The notes under the pieces were generated by a model that was given only the letters and a program-made list of their open reading frames with translations, did not search any database and was not told the DNA's origin. From positions 124,001-188,000 of the forward strand of contig NZ_BJDS01000002.1 in assembly GCF_005405265.1 (NCBI RefSeq): 64,000 nt of DNA, in the 5' to 3' direction. Position numbers and translations under genes: made by a program. Source of the stretch: Enterococcus songbeiensis (GTDB lineage: Bacteria; Bacillota; Bacilli; Lactobacillales; Enterococcaceae). How positions within the stretch are numbered: the first letter of the stretch is position 1; the number at the start of each line of letters is the position of its first letter. Below, in pieces: positions 17,489 through 25,689 of this stretch.

Positions 17489-18796
17489 ATGAATCGAGAA
17501 TTATCGAAAAAACAACGTTGGCATTTCTTTGGTGTTAACGTCAGTGCCTTTGCGATCATTTTTCTGTTGTTGGGCTTTATTATCTTGCAACTGCTGAATC
17601 GTTCTGCCTATCGACAAACTGATGTATCCTTAGAGGAAATGGCGCAGGATGAACGACTGCTGCAAATGGAAATCGATCGTTTCCAAAAAGATGATCCCTT
17701 TTTAAATCAGACAATTGAAGAAGAGACCCGCAAGGAAAAACCTGCCGGTAATCGTTTCAACACTCAAGTTATCCTCTGGTCAAAAGATGGCGAGATTTTG
17801 AATAAAGAAGTTTTAGGCGGACGCTTCAATGAATTGCAGGCATTATCGCTGGACACCAGCAAATTAGATAAGATTCTGCCAATCACCGTGGCGGATTCGC
17901 AAACCACGACCAGCTTTCATTCGATTACACTGGCTGCCACAACCGACAGCGAAGTGGCCTATATTCAGCTTCTGGCAAATACCGATCAGATCAGTTCTTC
18001 CATGAGTACCTTCCGTTCGATTCTGATTATCTGCATGGTGATTTTCTGGCTCTTGTCGATTGCTTTAAGTTATTACATTTCCAAAATGAATATGAAACCG
18101 ATTTGGGCAGCCTGGAAAAAACAACAGGAATTTGTAGAAAATGCCTCCCATGAATTACGGACACCGCTGACAATTATTCAAAACAGTTTGCAACGTTTGT
18201 TCACGAAACCAAACCACACGATTCTTGATGAATCTGAAACAATCGCACAGGCGCTGAATGAAACCCGACGGCTCACCGGCTTGACCAGCGATCTGTTGAC
18301 AATTGCCCGCAGTGATTCCAATCAACTGGTTTTAAATAAAACTGTCGTCGATCCGACTGAATTTATCACGCAACTAGTGAAACCTTTTCAAGAAATTGCG
18401 GAGATGGAAGAAAAGCAATTCATTTTAGAAAATTATGCAACACAGCCGGTCCTCATTGATGAGAAAAAAATCCATCAGGTCTTAGTGATTCTATTAGACA
18501 ATGCGTTAAAATATACCGAAAAAGGCAATAAAATCCTGCTGCAATCGGAATTTTCAAATGATATGTGGTTATTGGAAGTGAAAAATACCGGCCCTTCCAT
18601 CAGCGATACCGACAAAAAGCAAATTTTTGAACGTTTCTATCGGGAAGACCGCTCCCGTTCAAAAGAAACCGGCGGCTATGGATTAGGGCTTGCGATTGCC
18701 AAACAAATCGTGACGGAGCACAAAGGTAAAATCAGCGTACGGGATTGGCAGCCTCAGGGAGTCGTCTTTCAAATCAAATTGCCAAAAGGAAAGTAA
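17489..18796 (+). CDS. sensor histidine kinase
   Basis: A 435-residue membrane kinase. Membrane helix 1 (about 14-36), an extracytoplasmic sensor of about 140 residues and helix 2 (about 177-197) lead almost directly into the dimerisation domain; there is no full HAMP domain. The phosphoacceptor is His221 in ENASHELRTPL. The ATPase domain shows LVILLDNALKYTEKG (N box) and GGYGLGLAIAKQIV (G box). The start is the ATG at 17489, four bases after the regulator stop, with AGGAG upstream. The moderate sensor domain means an external ligand is possible. The partner is the preceding response regulator. Confidence 0.93.
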   Translation: MNRELSKKQRWHFFGVNVSAFAIIFLLLGFIILQLLNRSAYRQTDVSLEEMAQDERLLQMEIDRFQKDDPFLNQTIEEETRKEKPAGNRFNTQVILWSKDGEILNKEVLGGRFNELQALSLDTSKLDKILPITVADSQTTTSFHSITLAATTDSEVAYIQLLANTDQISSSMSTFRSILIICMVIFWLLSIALSYYISKMNMKPIWAAWKKQQEFVENASHELRTPLTIIQNSLQRLFTKPNHTILDESETIAQALNETRRLTGLTSDLLTIARSDSNQLVLNKTVVDPTEFITQLVKPFQEIAEMEEKQFILENYATQPVLIDEKKIHQVLVILLDNALKYTEKGNKILLQSEFSNDMWLLEVKNTGPSISDTDKKQIFERFYREDRSRSKETGGYGLGLAIAKQIVTEHKGKISVRDWQPQGVVFQIKLPKGK

Positions 18797-18804
18797 AAAA
18801 CAAA

Positions 18805-18862
18805 AAATGCTTGTAAGCTCTCTGCTTTCTTAAAGGCAGAATTCTTACAAGCATTTTTTTAT
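18805..18862. terminator. bidirectional terminator after the kinase and the KDG kinase genes
   Basis: A 13-bp perfect stem (18805-18817 with 18844-18856), with an inner GC-containing arm and Ts on both sides, separates two convergent genes. Confidence 0.88.
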
Positions 18863-19872
18863 CGAACCAAATCTGTTTCAGGTTCTGTCAGTAGACGTTC
18901 CACTTGTTCTCGAGTGGTTAGTGGAACATCTCCTTGGATTGTATGGGCTAGAACTGAATTAGCAATTGCAAAGGCAACGGTTTGTTCCAGTGACCATTTT
19001 TCGGCATAGCCTAATAAAATACCCGCTGCATACGCATCTCCTGCGCCGATCCGATCTAAGACGGTCAAAGGAAATACCGCTGATCGAACCGCTGTTTTTT
19101 CAGTAACTACATAGCCGTCGATTGCTTTTTGTTGATTGCTGATTTTTCGAGAAGTACCGGCAAACCAATCGATGCCGTACTCTTTGAGAAAAGCCTGAAT
19201 AGCTAGAATTTCGTCTTCCGGACTTTGAAGCGCAGAACGTTCTACTCGTCGCAACAAATCGGTTAAATCACGAATTGCGCCAAAGACGATTGTGCAGTAC
19301 GGCAAAATGGCTTCATAGCGTGCTTTCATGATTTCTTTTTTTCCCGACTCTTGGTTCAAGCTGGGACGGAAATTAAAATCAAAACAAACTTTCTTTCCTT
19401 TTTCGTGAGCCGTTTTTGCTAATTGGATTGCTGCTTCGGCGGTTTCTTCTGTTAAACTTAAAGAAATACCACAGATATGCACCAAATCTACGACTTCCAC
19501 AAAGGATGAAAAATCATAATCTGCGGCTTTGGATACCCCAAACGAACTGCTGATGCGATTTTGGTAAGTAACCTGCGTTGGTCGCGGACCATACCCCATT
19601 TCTGCAAAATAGGTTCCCATGTGCTGATGTTGGCTCACGATAAATCGTGTGTCGATTCCCAGCGCCTTTAAATTAGCTTTCGCCGCTTCGCCTAGCCGAT
19701 TGTCCGGCAATGCTGTCAGCAAATAACTAGGCAGACCGAAATGAGCGAGGTTTCCCACCAAATTCACTCCCGTCCCGGTAAAAGCCATTCGCAAGCTATG
19801 GGTTTGTTCCAATAATAAGTGTTCCGGCGGTGTCAGCCGCAGCATGACTTCGCCAAATGCTCCGATTTTCAT
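18859..19872 (-). CDS. 2-dehydro-3-deoxygluconate kinase (PfkB family)
   Basis: A 337-residue carbohydrate kinase. It starts MKIGAFGEVMLRLTPP, typical of KdgK, and has the PfkB signature near the C-terminus: DRIGAGDAYAAGILLGY, with the catalytic Asp in GAGDA. It phosphorylates 2-keto-3-deoxygluconate to KDPG, the substrate of the aldolase encoded just upstream. It is the last gene of the seven-gene operon. Its presence beside a DgaE-like lyase, which would already yield a phosphorylated product, suggests that free keto-deoxy sugar also enters the pathway. Confidence 0.85.
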   Translation of the reverse strand: MKIGAFGEVMLRLTPPEHLLLEQTHSLRMAFTGTGVNLVGNLAHFGLPSYLLTALPDNRLGEAAKANLKALGIDTRFIVSQHQHMGTYFAEMGYGPRPTQVTYQNRISSSFGVSKAADYDFSSFVEVVDLVHICGISLSLTEETAEAAIQLAKTAHEKGKKVCFDFNFRPSLNQESGKKEIMKARYEAILPYCTIVFGAIRDLTDLLRRVERSALQSPEDEILAIQAFLKEYGIDWFAGTSRKISNQQKAIDGYVVTEKTAVRSAVFPLTVLDRIGAGDAYAAGILLGYAEKWSLEQTVAFAIANSVLAHTIQGDVPLTTREQVERLLTEPETDLVR

Positions 19873-19883
19873 AGCCGCTCCTT

Positions 19884-20624
19884 TTATTTCAACGTATTTT
19901 TCATCATTTGTAGTAGTTTTTTCACGTCTTCAATTTTGGTATCGCCGGTTTCTTTGTCGATAATCGAGCTGTAAACATGAGGAATGATTTTCTTCACGCC
20001 AGCATCCACCGCAATTTGCAAAATTTCTTCAAAGTTTTCCAAATCAATGCCGCCGGTAGGTTCCAAATAAAAATCATATTTTGCACAGGCCTCAGCAACT
20101 GCTTGGTATTCTTCTTTATGTGCCAAGCCCTTCATTGGGAAATATTTAATCGAGCTGCCGCCCATGTCTTGCAATAATTTGATGGCTGTTTCGATAGGGA
20201 CGATAGCTTCGGGTGCTTGCGAGCTTAGTGGTCCCGTAGCGATGTTGACGTAACCGACTTTGCCAGTAGGAGAAACCAATCCATTGATGATGGTGTCATC
20301 TTGCCCTAATAACGCCCGAGAAGTTCCTACGCCGGTAAACACTTGATTGACGTGTTGTGGTTGCAAAACACCAGAAAGGCGGGAAACCATTTGGCTTTGA
20401 TTAGGATCACCGGCACCTAAACCAACAGACAAAGCGTTATTGGTTTCTGCTTGGTATTTTTTCATATCCTCAATCGCTGCTTCATCGCTGGTATAATTTT
20501 TTGATAAAACGCCCAAAATCACATGCCCTTCTGCGGCTTCATAGCAAGCTTTGGCATTTTCTACGGAATTTGCTAAAACATTTAAACAAATGCGATTTTC
20601 TAAATAGTTCGGTGTTAGTGACAT
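19884..20624 (-). CDS. KDPG aldolase, DgaF family
   Basis: A 246-residue aldolase of the KDGP_aldolase/DgaF type, distinct from the classical Eda family. It is predicted to split 2-keto-3-deoxy-6-phosphogluconate into pyruvate and glyceraldehyde 3-phosphate. It begins LTPNYLENRICLNVLANS and carries VSPTGKVGYVNIATGPLSS, GGSSIKYFPMKGLAHKEEY (candidate Schiff-base lysine region) and EPTGGIDLENF. The ATG at 20624 is chosen because GAGGAG lies eight bases upstream; the frame extends further up into the lyase gene but without a ribosome site. It follows the DgaE-like gene by 13 bases, as in dga operons. Confidence 0.87.
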   Translation of the reverse strand: MSLTPNYLENRICLNVLANSVENAKACYEAAEGHVILGVLSKNYTSDEAAIEDMKKYQAETNNALSVGLGAGDPNQSQMVSRLSGVLQPQHVNQVFTGVGTSRALLGQDDTIINGLVSPTGKVGYVNIATGPLSSQAPEAIVPIETAIKLLQDMGGSSIKYFPMKGLAHKEEYQAVAEACAKYDFYLEPTGGIDLENFEEILQIAVDAGVKKIIPHVYSSIIDKETGDTKIEDVKKLLQMMKNTLK

Positions 20625-20637
20625 TTTTTTTGCTCCT

Positions 20638-21729
20638 CTACATGATTTCTTGTAATCGTTGAACGATTTTTTGTAATTCTTTTTCATTGACCGAACGTAC
20701 ATCGAATTCAATGATGCCGTTGTTGGCTTGGTATTCCCGTGTATACACGGCAGGATCCTGCGCTTTTAGTTCTTTGATTACTTCTTTTGCGGTTTTTTTA
20801 CCAGTGATTTTAACGCTCCCTCGGTAAATATCCCGACCCGCTGCATCTTGAACAATTTTTGCTTCAGCTCCGGAAATTTCATTAATCGCTGCCACAAATG
20901 GCTGCAAGCGTTCCTTCATCGCCGTGCCCGCCTCGCTGCCATTTTTTAGATAATCTTCAACTGCTTGTGTAAATCCAAGAATATTGTCTTTACCGATTTT
21001 CATCGCTCGTCCGATACCTTTGCTTTGTAGACGAACCCATTCAACATATTCTTTTTTACCAATCACTAAGCCGGCACTAGGCCCTTCGATTGCTTTTGCC
21101 CCAGAATAAATTACCAAATCTGCGCCAGCTTGGATATATTTGAAAAGATCTTCCTCCGCCGCCGCATCCACGATTAATGGTAAATCATGTTTTTGGGCTA
21201 CTTTTGCAGCTTCTGCCACCGTTAACATACTTTTTTGAACTGTATGATGGCTTTTGATATATAAAATCGCTACTGTATTTTCTGTAATCATCATTTCGAT
21301 GTGCTCTGGGGAACACATATTGGCATAGCCTGCTTCTACAACATGTCCGCCCCCTTGATTAACCATCACCTCAACCGGTGTGCCGTAATCCACATTGTGT
21401 CCTTTAGGCAAAATAATTTCCCGTTTTTGAATTTTTGTTGTATAAGGATGATACAAATGGTAGCTGTCCCCTTTTCCAATCAATGCAGCCACTGATTGAG
21501 CGATTCCAGCAGATGCAGAAGAAACGATTTGAGCGTCCTCTACCTTTAATAATTCCGCCAAATACGCCCCCGTTTTAATCGCCAACTCACTCATTTCAAA
21601 AAAATGCTCTCCACCAAAACGCTGTGCAGCCAACACCTTTTCAGAAACCTTGGAAACGCCTAAAATCGTCATTCTTCCTGAAGCATTGATGACTTCTTTT
21701 AATCCAAATTTTTCGTAACTAGTTGTCAT
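20638..21729 (-). CDS. PLP-dependent ammonia-lyase, DgaE/SelA-like
   Basis: A 363-residue fold-type-I PLP enzyme of the DgaE (D-glucosaminate-6-phosphate ammonia-lyase) group, related to SelA. The PLP aspartate is Asp188 (LPLIVDAAAEED) and the Schiff-base lysine is Lys212 (YSGAKAIEGPSAG). It starts SYEKFGLKEVINASGRMT, as in that family. The start ATG at 21729 has GGGGGAG upstream and overlaps the amidohydrolase stop by 11 bases. Expected product: 2-keto-3-deoxy-gluconate 6-phosphate plus ammonia, feeding the next gene. The substrate is assigned from family and neighbours only. Confidence 0.83.
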   Translation of the reverse strand: MTTSYEKFGLKEVINASGRMTILGVSKVSEKVLAAQRFGGEHFFEMSELAIKTGAYLAELLKVEDAQIVSSASAGIAQSVAALIGKGDSYHLYHPYTTKIQKREIILPKGHNVDYGTPVEVMVNQGGGHVVEAGYANMCSPEHIEMMITENTVAILYIKSHHTVQKSMLTVAEAAKVAQKHDLPLIVDAAAEEDLFKYIQAGADLVIYSGAKAIEGPSAGLVIGKKEYVEWVRLQSKGIGRAMKIGKDNILGFTQAVEDYLKNGSEAGTAMKERLQPFVAAINEISGAEAKIVQDAAGRDIYRGSVKITGKKTAKEVIKELKAQDPAVYTREYQANNGIIEFDVRSVNEKELQKIVQRLQEIM

Positions 21730-22825
21730 AAACAACTCCCCCAATAATCGTTTTAATCGGCTTGATTTGTTGTTTGGTTGTTCGTTTAAACCCATTGGAA
21801 TCGATCAATTCTTTGTCTTCTTCGACCAATTCAAAGACAGTGATATCTGCATCAAATCCAGCTTCGATACGCCCTTTTGTCGTTAAATGGAAATTTTCTG
21901 CTGGTGCAGTCGTCACTTTTTCAAGAATTTCTTCCCAAGAATAGCCAACGACATGGAGTTTTTCCATGGTTGTCGCCATGTCAAAGACCGGTCCATTGGT
22001 GCGATTTCGTATATAAATATCCGTACTGATGGATTTAGCTTTCAACCCTTCTTGCAATGCTGTTTCGGCAACCTGAAAATTAAAGCTGTCTGTGCCATGA
22101 CCGATATCGAACACGACACCTTTACGGTAAGCATCCCACGCAAAGTCCTTGATTTTGTTTGTTGTTTTATCTAAAATACCGTTTGATTTTCCATTAAAAC
22201 AGTGGGTCAACACGTCGCCTTTTTCCATTTTTGCCAAAACTTCTGATAATTCTGGTGGAGCGGAACCGATATGCACCATCAAGGGCAAATGTTCATTGTC
22301 TGCTTGAATTTTTTTGGCTAATTCTAGCGGCGTAATCCCATTGTTTCCAACAACAGATTTACTCATTCGTGCTTTGATGCCCACGATAAAATCCGGATAA
22401 TCAATCAATGCTTGCTGAACTAGTTTTTCTTGTACTTTCGTCAAATCAGCCAATTCGTCCTGCTCCACAATCCCCCATTTGGAAATATTCACTAAAGCAA
22501 AGACATTGGTTTTTTTCTCACGGGTAATTTCATAAAAGTCCCCGATATTTTCTGCACCAGTGGTTCCCGCGTCAATCACGGTAGTTACCCCCTTTGACAC
22601 CCCGATTTCATCAGGATAATCATAGTACAGATTCATTTTTTCATAGCAGTGGACGTGGTCATCGATCCAGCCGGCAGAAAGGTACTGGTTTTCGCCAAGA
22701 ACGATTTCCCGCTTGGCTTCTTCCAAAATTTTTTCTGCAACTTGACTGATTTTACCGTCTTGTATACCGATTTCAACTGGTGCTTGATTCAATTCTTTGG
22801 CGTTGCGTATAATTAAGTCTAACAT
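21719..22825 (-). CDS. amidohydrolase-superfamily metalloenzyme (EF0837/Atu3266-like)
   Basis: A 368-residue metal-dependent hydrolase. Metal-binding features: HxH in GWIDDHVHC (His57, His59), a probable carboxylated lysine in VGIKARMS (Lys151), His185 in LMVHIGSAP, His208 in VLTHCFNG and an Asp/His pair near VFDIGHGTDS. It resembles the group often labelled dihydroorotase-like or adenine deaminase-like that sits with DgaE-type enzymes; the physiological substrate is unsettled. In context an N-deacetylase acting on an N-acetylated amino-sugar acid would fit. The ATG at 22825 has AGGA upstream and starts just after the MupG stop. Confidence 0.8.
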   Translation of the reverse strand: MLDLIIRNAKELNQAPVEIGIQDGKISQVAEKILEEAKREIVLGENQYLSAGWIDDHVHCYEKMNLYYDYPDEIGVSKGVTTVIDAGTTGAENIGDFYEITREKKTNVFALVNISKWGIVEQDELADLTKVQEKLVQQALIDYPDFIVGIKARMSKSVVGNNGITPLELAKKIQADNEHLPLMVHIGSAPPELSEVLAKMEKGDVLTHCFNGKSNGILDKTTNKIKDFAWDAYRKGVVFDIGHGTDSFNFQVAETALQEGLKAKSISTDIYIRNRTNGPVFDMATTMEKLHVVGYSWEEILEKVTTAPAENFHLTTKGRIEAGFDADITVFELVEEDKELIDSNGFKRTTKQQIKPIKTIIGGVVYDN

Positions 22826-22833
22826 TTTCATTC

Positions 22834-23922
22834 CTACTTCTCTGTAAATTTGAATTTTGACCATGGATGAATAAAAGGTAAGAGCAGTTGTTCTTGCTCA
22901 GGAATGTGTCCCACTTTGTTTTTCCGTTCATCACGATGAGGCGTTAATACAACCTGCAACTCATTTTTGTATTTGCCAAAGCCGTCATTACCGATAACGA
23001 TGTCCCCAATTTGAAATTCCTCTTGGTTGCCGTGAGGAGCATTGGCTTGGTTTTTATATTTTTTTCGTACTTCAGTGGAACGAATCACTTGATCGGTAAT
23101 ATCTCCCCGACGAAAATGTTGTTCCTTAAGCACGATTTCTTTCTCCACTTCATTGACTCCAGCAACAAATTCAACGGTAAATGCGGTTTGATAGCGATCA
23201 ATTGCGCCTAATGCTTTTAATTCTTCTTCTGAAGCATATGCATTGCCGATAATTACATCATCGATCAAATTAGTGGCAAACAAATGTTTCGCTGCCACTT
23301 CCACCGGTACGTGTCGGTGCATTTCCAATGTAGGCAAGCCATCATTAATATCCCAGGGTCCGATTTTTCCTGATTGAGAGGTGATAAATGCTGCTGTTCG
23401 AATACCTTGATTTTTAAAACGTTGGCTACATTTTTCGAAAAAGTCGTAAGGCAAAGCTGTTCCTTCTTGAGGATAGAAATTGTGGCAACCGTAAAGAAAA
23501 GGCGTATTGGCTTGGTAGGTCAAAATATTATCCAAATAAGCCACATCATTACTCATATTCAACTCAACTGCAAGACCGTAAGGATTATACGTCAGCATTG
23601 CTTCTTTGTTGCCATCAAATCCCATATCCAAACGAATGCCATCCGCACCCAATTCATGGAAGAAGGTCAAATCATCATAGGAAATTCCCAACTCAGAGAA
23701 AATATTGGGTGCCACATCCAAAATTGTTTCATAGCCTAATTCCTTTGCGTAGAAAATCAATTCTTTGAATTTTTTCTGTACCGCTTCTTTTCCTTCCGTC
23801 ACTTCCAACATACTCATGAAAATTCGGCTGAAGCCATATTTTTGTGCTTGTTTCAAATAGGCTTTGTCTACTTCCATTTCGCTGTGATCTGGATACACCG
23901 AAACACCTAATTTACGTTTCAT
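22834..23922 (-). CDS. MupG-like 6-phospho-glycosidase (DUF871)
   Basis: A 362-residue protein of the DUF871/MupG family: a TIM-barrel domain (about 1-240) and a small C-terminal beta domain with the conserved GDIVIGNDGFGKYKNELQV. It begins MKRKLGVSVYPDHSEM and has ADGIRLDMGFDG, CHNFYPQEGTALPYDFF and PTLEMHRHVPVEVAA, all family-typical. The Staphylococcus enzyme cleaves MurNAc-6P-GlcNAc taken up by a PTS. Here it is followed by lyase and aldolase genes rather than MurQ, so the true disaccharide may differ. Its start overlaps the small membrane-protein gene by four bases (ATGA). Confidence 0.85.
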   Translation of the reverse strand: MKRKLGVSVYPDHSEMEVDKAYLKQAQKYGFSRIFMSMLEVTEGKEAVQKKFKELIFYAKELGYETILDVAPNIFSELGISYDDLTFFHELGADGIRLDMGFDGNKEAMLTYNPYGLAVELNMSNDVAYLDNILTYQANTPFLYGCHNFYPQEGTALPYDFFEKCSQRFKNQGIRTAAFITSQSGKIGPWDINDGLPTLEMHRHVPVEVAAKHLFATNLIDDVIIGNAYASEEELKALGAIDRYQTAFTVEFVAGVNEVEKEIVLKEQHFRRGDITDQVIRSTEVRKKYKNQANAPHGNQEEFQIGDIVIGNDGFGKYKNELQVVLTPHRDERKNKVGHIPEQEQLLLPFIHPWSKFKFTEK

Positions 23923-24182
23923 ACATTTTCTCCTCGTTCCATCTTTTCAAATTTTGAGCGATACTTGTACGCAATGAGTGAGCTTGCCATAACGGTCGCG
24001 GTCATCACACAAAACGTTGCTATATTTAATAATACTCCGAGGATCATTGATAAACCAATGATACCAATCGAACCTAATAAAATATAACGTAATTTGCTTT
24101 TTTCTAAAAATTGCGGTAATCCACTCTTTTCCAAGTAAATGTGACAGCCTAGGAAAAGCAGCAATAAATAAATCATTGTCAT
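23919..24182 (-). CDS. small membrane protein next to EIIC (87 residues)
   Basis: An 87-residue protein with an N-terminal hydrophobic helix (about 3-13) and two helices (about 31-50 and 53-68), ending in a charged tail KYRSKFEKMERGENV. I recognise no family. It is cotranscribed between EIIC and the MupG-like gene and overlaps the latter by four bases. The second EIIC locus at 44 kb has a gene of the same size, topology and position, so this may be an accessory subunit of the permease. That role is an inference. Confidence 0.7.
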   Translation of the reverse strand: MTMIYLLLLFLGCHIYLEKSGLPQFLEKSKLRYILLGSIGIIGLSMILGVLLNIATFCVMTATVMASSLIAYKYRSKFEKMERGENV

Positions 24183-24193
24183 ATCATCACCAA

Positions 24194-24220
24194 AGAGGAT
24201 AAGTAAACTACCTATCCTCT
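24194..24220 (-). promoter_or_regulatory. intercistronic hairpin after EIIC
   Basis: AGAGGATA (24213-24220, minus strand reading) pairs with TATCCTCT (24194-24201) in the gap before the small membrane-protein gene. It lacks a strong T-run, so it looks like an mRNA stabiliser or partial terminator that would lower expression of downstream genes relative to EIIC. Confidence 0.5.
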
Positions 24221-24228
24221 CCCTTTAA

Positions 24229-25563
24229 TTAATTTTGAGTAATCCCACTCAATTTTTCTTGATTCGCAGCAGCTTCTGCTTCTAATTCTGCAGTTTCACG
24301 CGCTAATTGTTGTTTTTCAAACACTTTGAAGAATGGGTAATAAATTCCCAGGGCGATCAGGAAGTTAACCACCACAAGCACACCTGCGGCTACACTCCAG
24401 TTGGTACTCATCCAAGCAGCAATCGGTGCTGGCATGGCAAAGCCAAGTCTGGCAGCCATCATCGGTACCACTCCGGAGATTGTTAAGAAGTAGGAAAGTG
24501 TCGTCGTAATCAATGGTGCAACGATAAAAGGAATTGCCAAGACAGGATTCATTACAATTGGTGCCCCAAAAATCACGGGCTCATTGATATTGAATAAACC
24601 TGGCAAGAAGGACAAGCGACCTAAACTCTTCAAATATTTTGATTTTGAGAACATGAGTAGAACAACCAGTGCTAATGTCGTTCCGGCACCACCGATCCAA
24701 ACAAACCATTGTAAGAATTGTTCTGTAAAAATATTTGGCAAATTATGCGCATTGGCGCCACCTTGGAAAGCTTCGATATTTTCTGCAATAGAAATATCCC
24801 AGAAAGGACGAATGACTGGACCCATGATTGCAGGTCCGTGAATTCCCAATACCCAGAAGAAACAAATCAAGAAGACCGTCAGTAATCCGCCAAACAAACT
24901 GTTGCCGGCTAAAACATCTTTCAACGGCATCAATAAATTACTCAAAAAACCATTGATATCAAATCCTAATAAATGACGTACTGCCCAGAAAAAGACCAAA
25001 ATCACAGCACCGGGAATCAGGGCTAAAAAGGAATTGGTTACTTCTGGTGGTACACCGTCAGGCATTTTAATCGTCAGATTTCTTTCAATAAAGAAACGAT
25101 AAATTTCAACAGAAACAATAGCAGTAACGATGGAACCAAATAATGATCCCGAACCTAAATTTGCAATGTTCATATACCGTCCAGCGTCGATGACGTTATC
25201 CACATTTTCTAACACGCGCAAAGGAGGTGCTGCAGTAATTAAAAATGACATAAGTGCTAAAATTCCCGCGGTTAGTGAATCCAGTTTATAACTTTTTGCT
25301 AATGAAGAAGCGATACCAAATGTTGCGTATAATGCCAAAATCCCGATTGTATAGCGAAAAGGAATATCTAAAACTTCCCGATACGGTTCAATCAATGGTG
25401 CCAATGCTTCGATATTCAGAATAATCGTAAAGAATGACCCCACGATCGTCAACGGCATCGTTGCAATAATCCCTTTTCTGATTGCTGTCATGTGCCGTTG
25501 TGTGCCGATTTTATTTGCAACCGGCATAATCTTTTGTTCAATAATGCCTACAAATTTATCCAT
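24229..25563 (-). CDS. PTS EIIC component, Lac/cellobiose family
   Basis: A 444-residue membrane permease of the lactose-cellobiose-chitobiose PTS family (CelB type). It starts MDKFVGIIEQKIMPVANKIGTQRHM and has the family segments IRKGIIATMPLTIVGSFF, LPGLFNINEPVIFGAPIVMNPVLAIPFI (substrate region) and about eight to ten hydrophobic helices. It imports a sugar or disaccharide with phosphorylation through EIIA and EIIB, which are not encoded in the window. The ATG at 25563 has GGAGG seven bases upstream. It is the first gene of the operon that includes the MupG-like, amidohydrolase, lyase, aldolase and kinase genes. Confidence 0.92.
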   Translation of the reverse strand: MDKFVGIIEQKIMPVANKIGTQRHMTAIRKGIIATMPLTIVGSFFTIILNIEALAPLIEPYREVLDIPFRYTIGILALYATFGIASSLAKSYKLDSLTAGILALMSFLITAAPPLRVLENVDNVIDAGRYMNIANLGSGSLFGSIVTAIVSVEIYRFFIERNLTIKMPDGVPPEVTNSFLALIPGAVILVFFWAVRHLLGFDINGFLSNLLMPLKDVLAGNSLFGGLLTVFLICFFWVLGIHGPAIMGPVIRPFWDISIAENIEAFQGGANAHNLPNIFTEQFLQWFVWIGGAGTTLALVVLLMFSKSKYLKSLGRLSFLPGLFNINEPVIFGAPIVMNPVLAIPFIVAPLITTTLSYFLTISGVVPMMAARLGFAMPAPIAAWMSTNWSVAAGVLVVVNFLIALGIYYPFFKVFEKQQLARETAELEAEAAANQEKLSGITQN

Positions 25564-25582
25564 GTTTCTTCCTCCGTTTATA

Positions 25583-25641
25583 ATATTATAATGTTTCCAC
25601 CTAGATAGTAACATAATAACATTATAATGTAAACGCTGTTT
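25583..25641 (-). promoter_or_regulatory. promoter, palindromic operators and cre-like site of the MupG/Dga operon
   Basis: On the minus strand TTTACA (25633-25628), 17 bases and TACTAT (25610-25605) form the promoter. A perfect palindrome ACATTATAATGT (25619-25630) overlaps the spacer and -35. A one-mismatch copy (25583-25594) lies 36 bases away, downstream of the -10. A near-consensus cre, ATGTAAACGCTGTTT (25627-25641), overlaps the -35. This implies GntR control from the adjacent gene plus CcpA repression. Confidence 0.6.
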
Positions 25642-25657
25642 CAGAAAAATCTGACTC

Positions 25658-25689
25658 GACTCATCCTTGAAAAGTCAGTTGGATGAGTC
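25658..25689 (-). terminator. possible terminator of the first gntR gene
   Basis: GACTCATCC (25658-25666) and GGATGAGTC (25681-25689) overlap the gntR stop codon. A short T-run lies further on in the minus direction. Confidence 0.4.
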
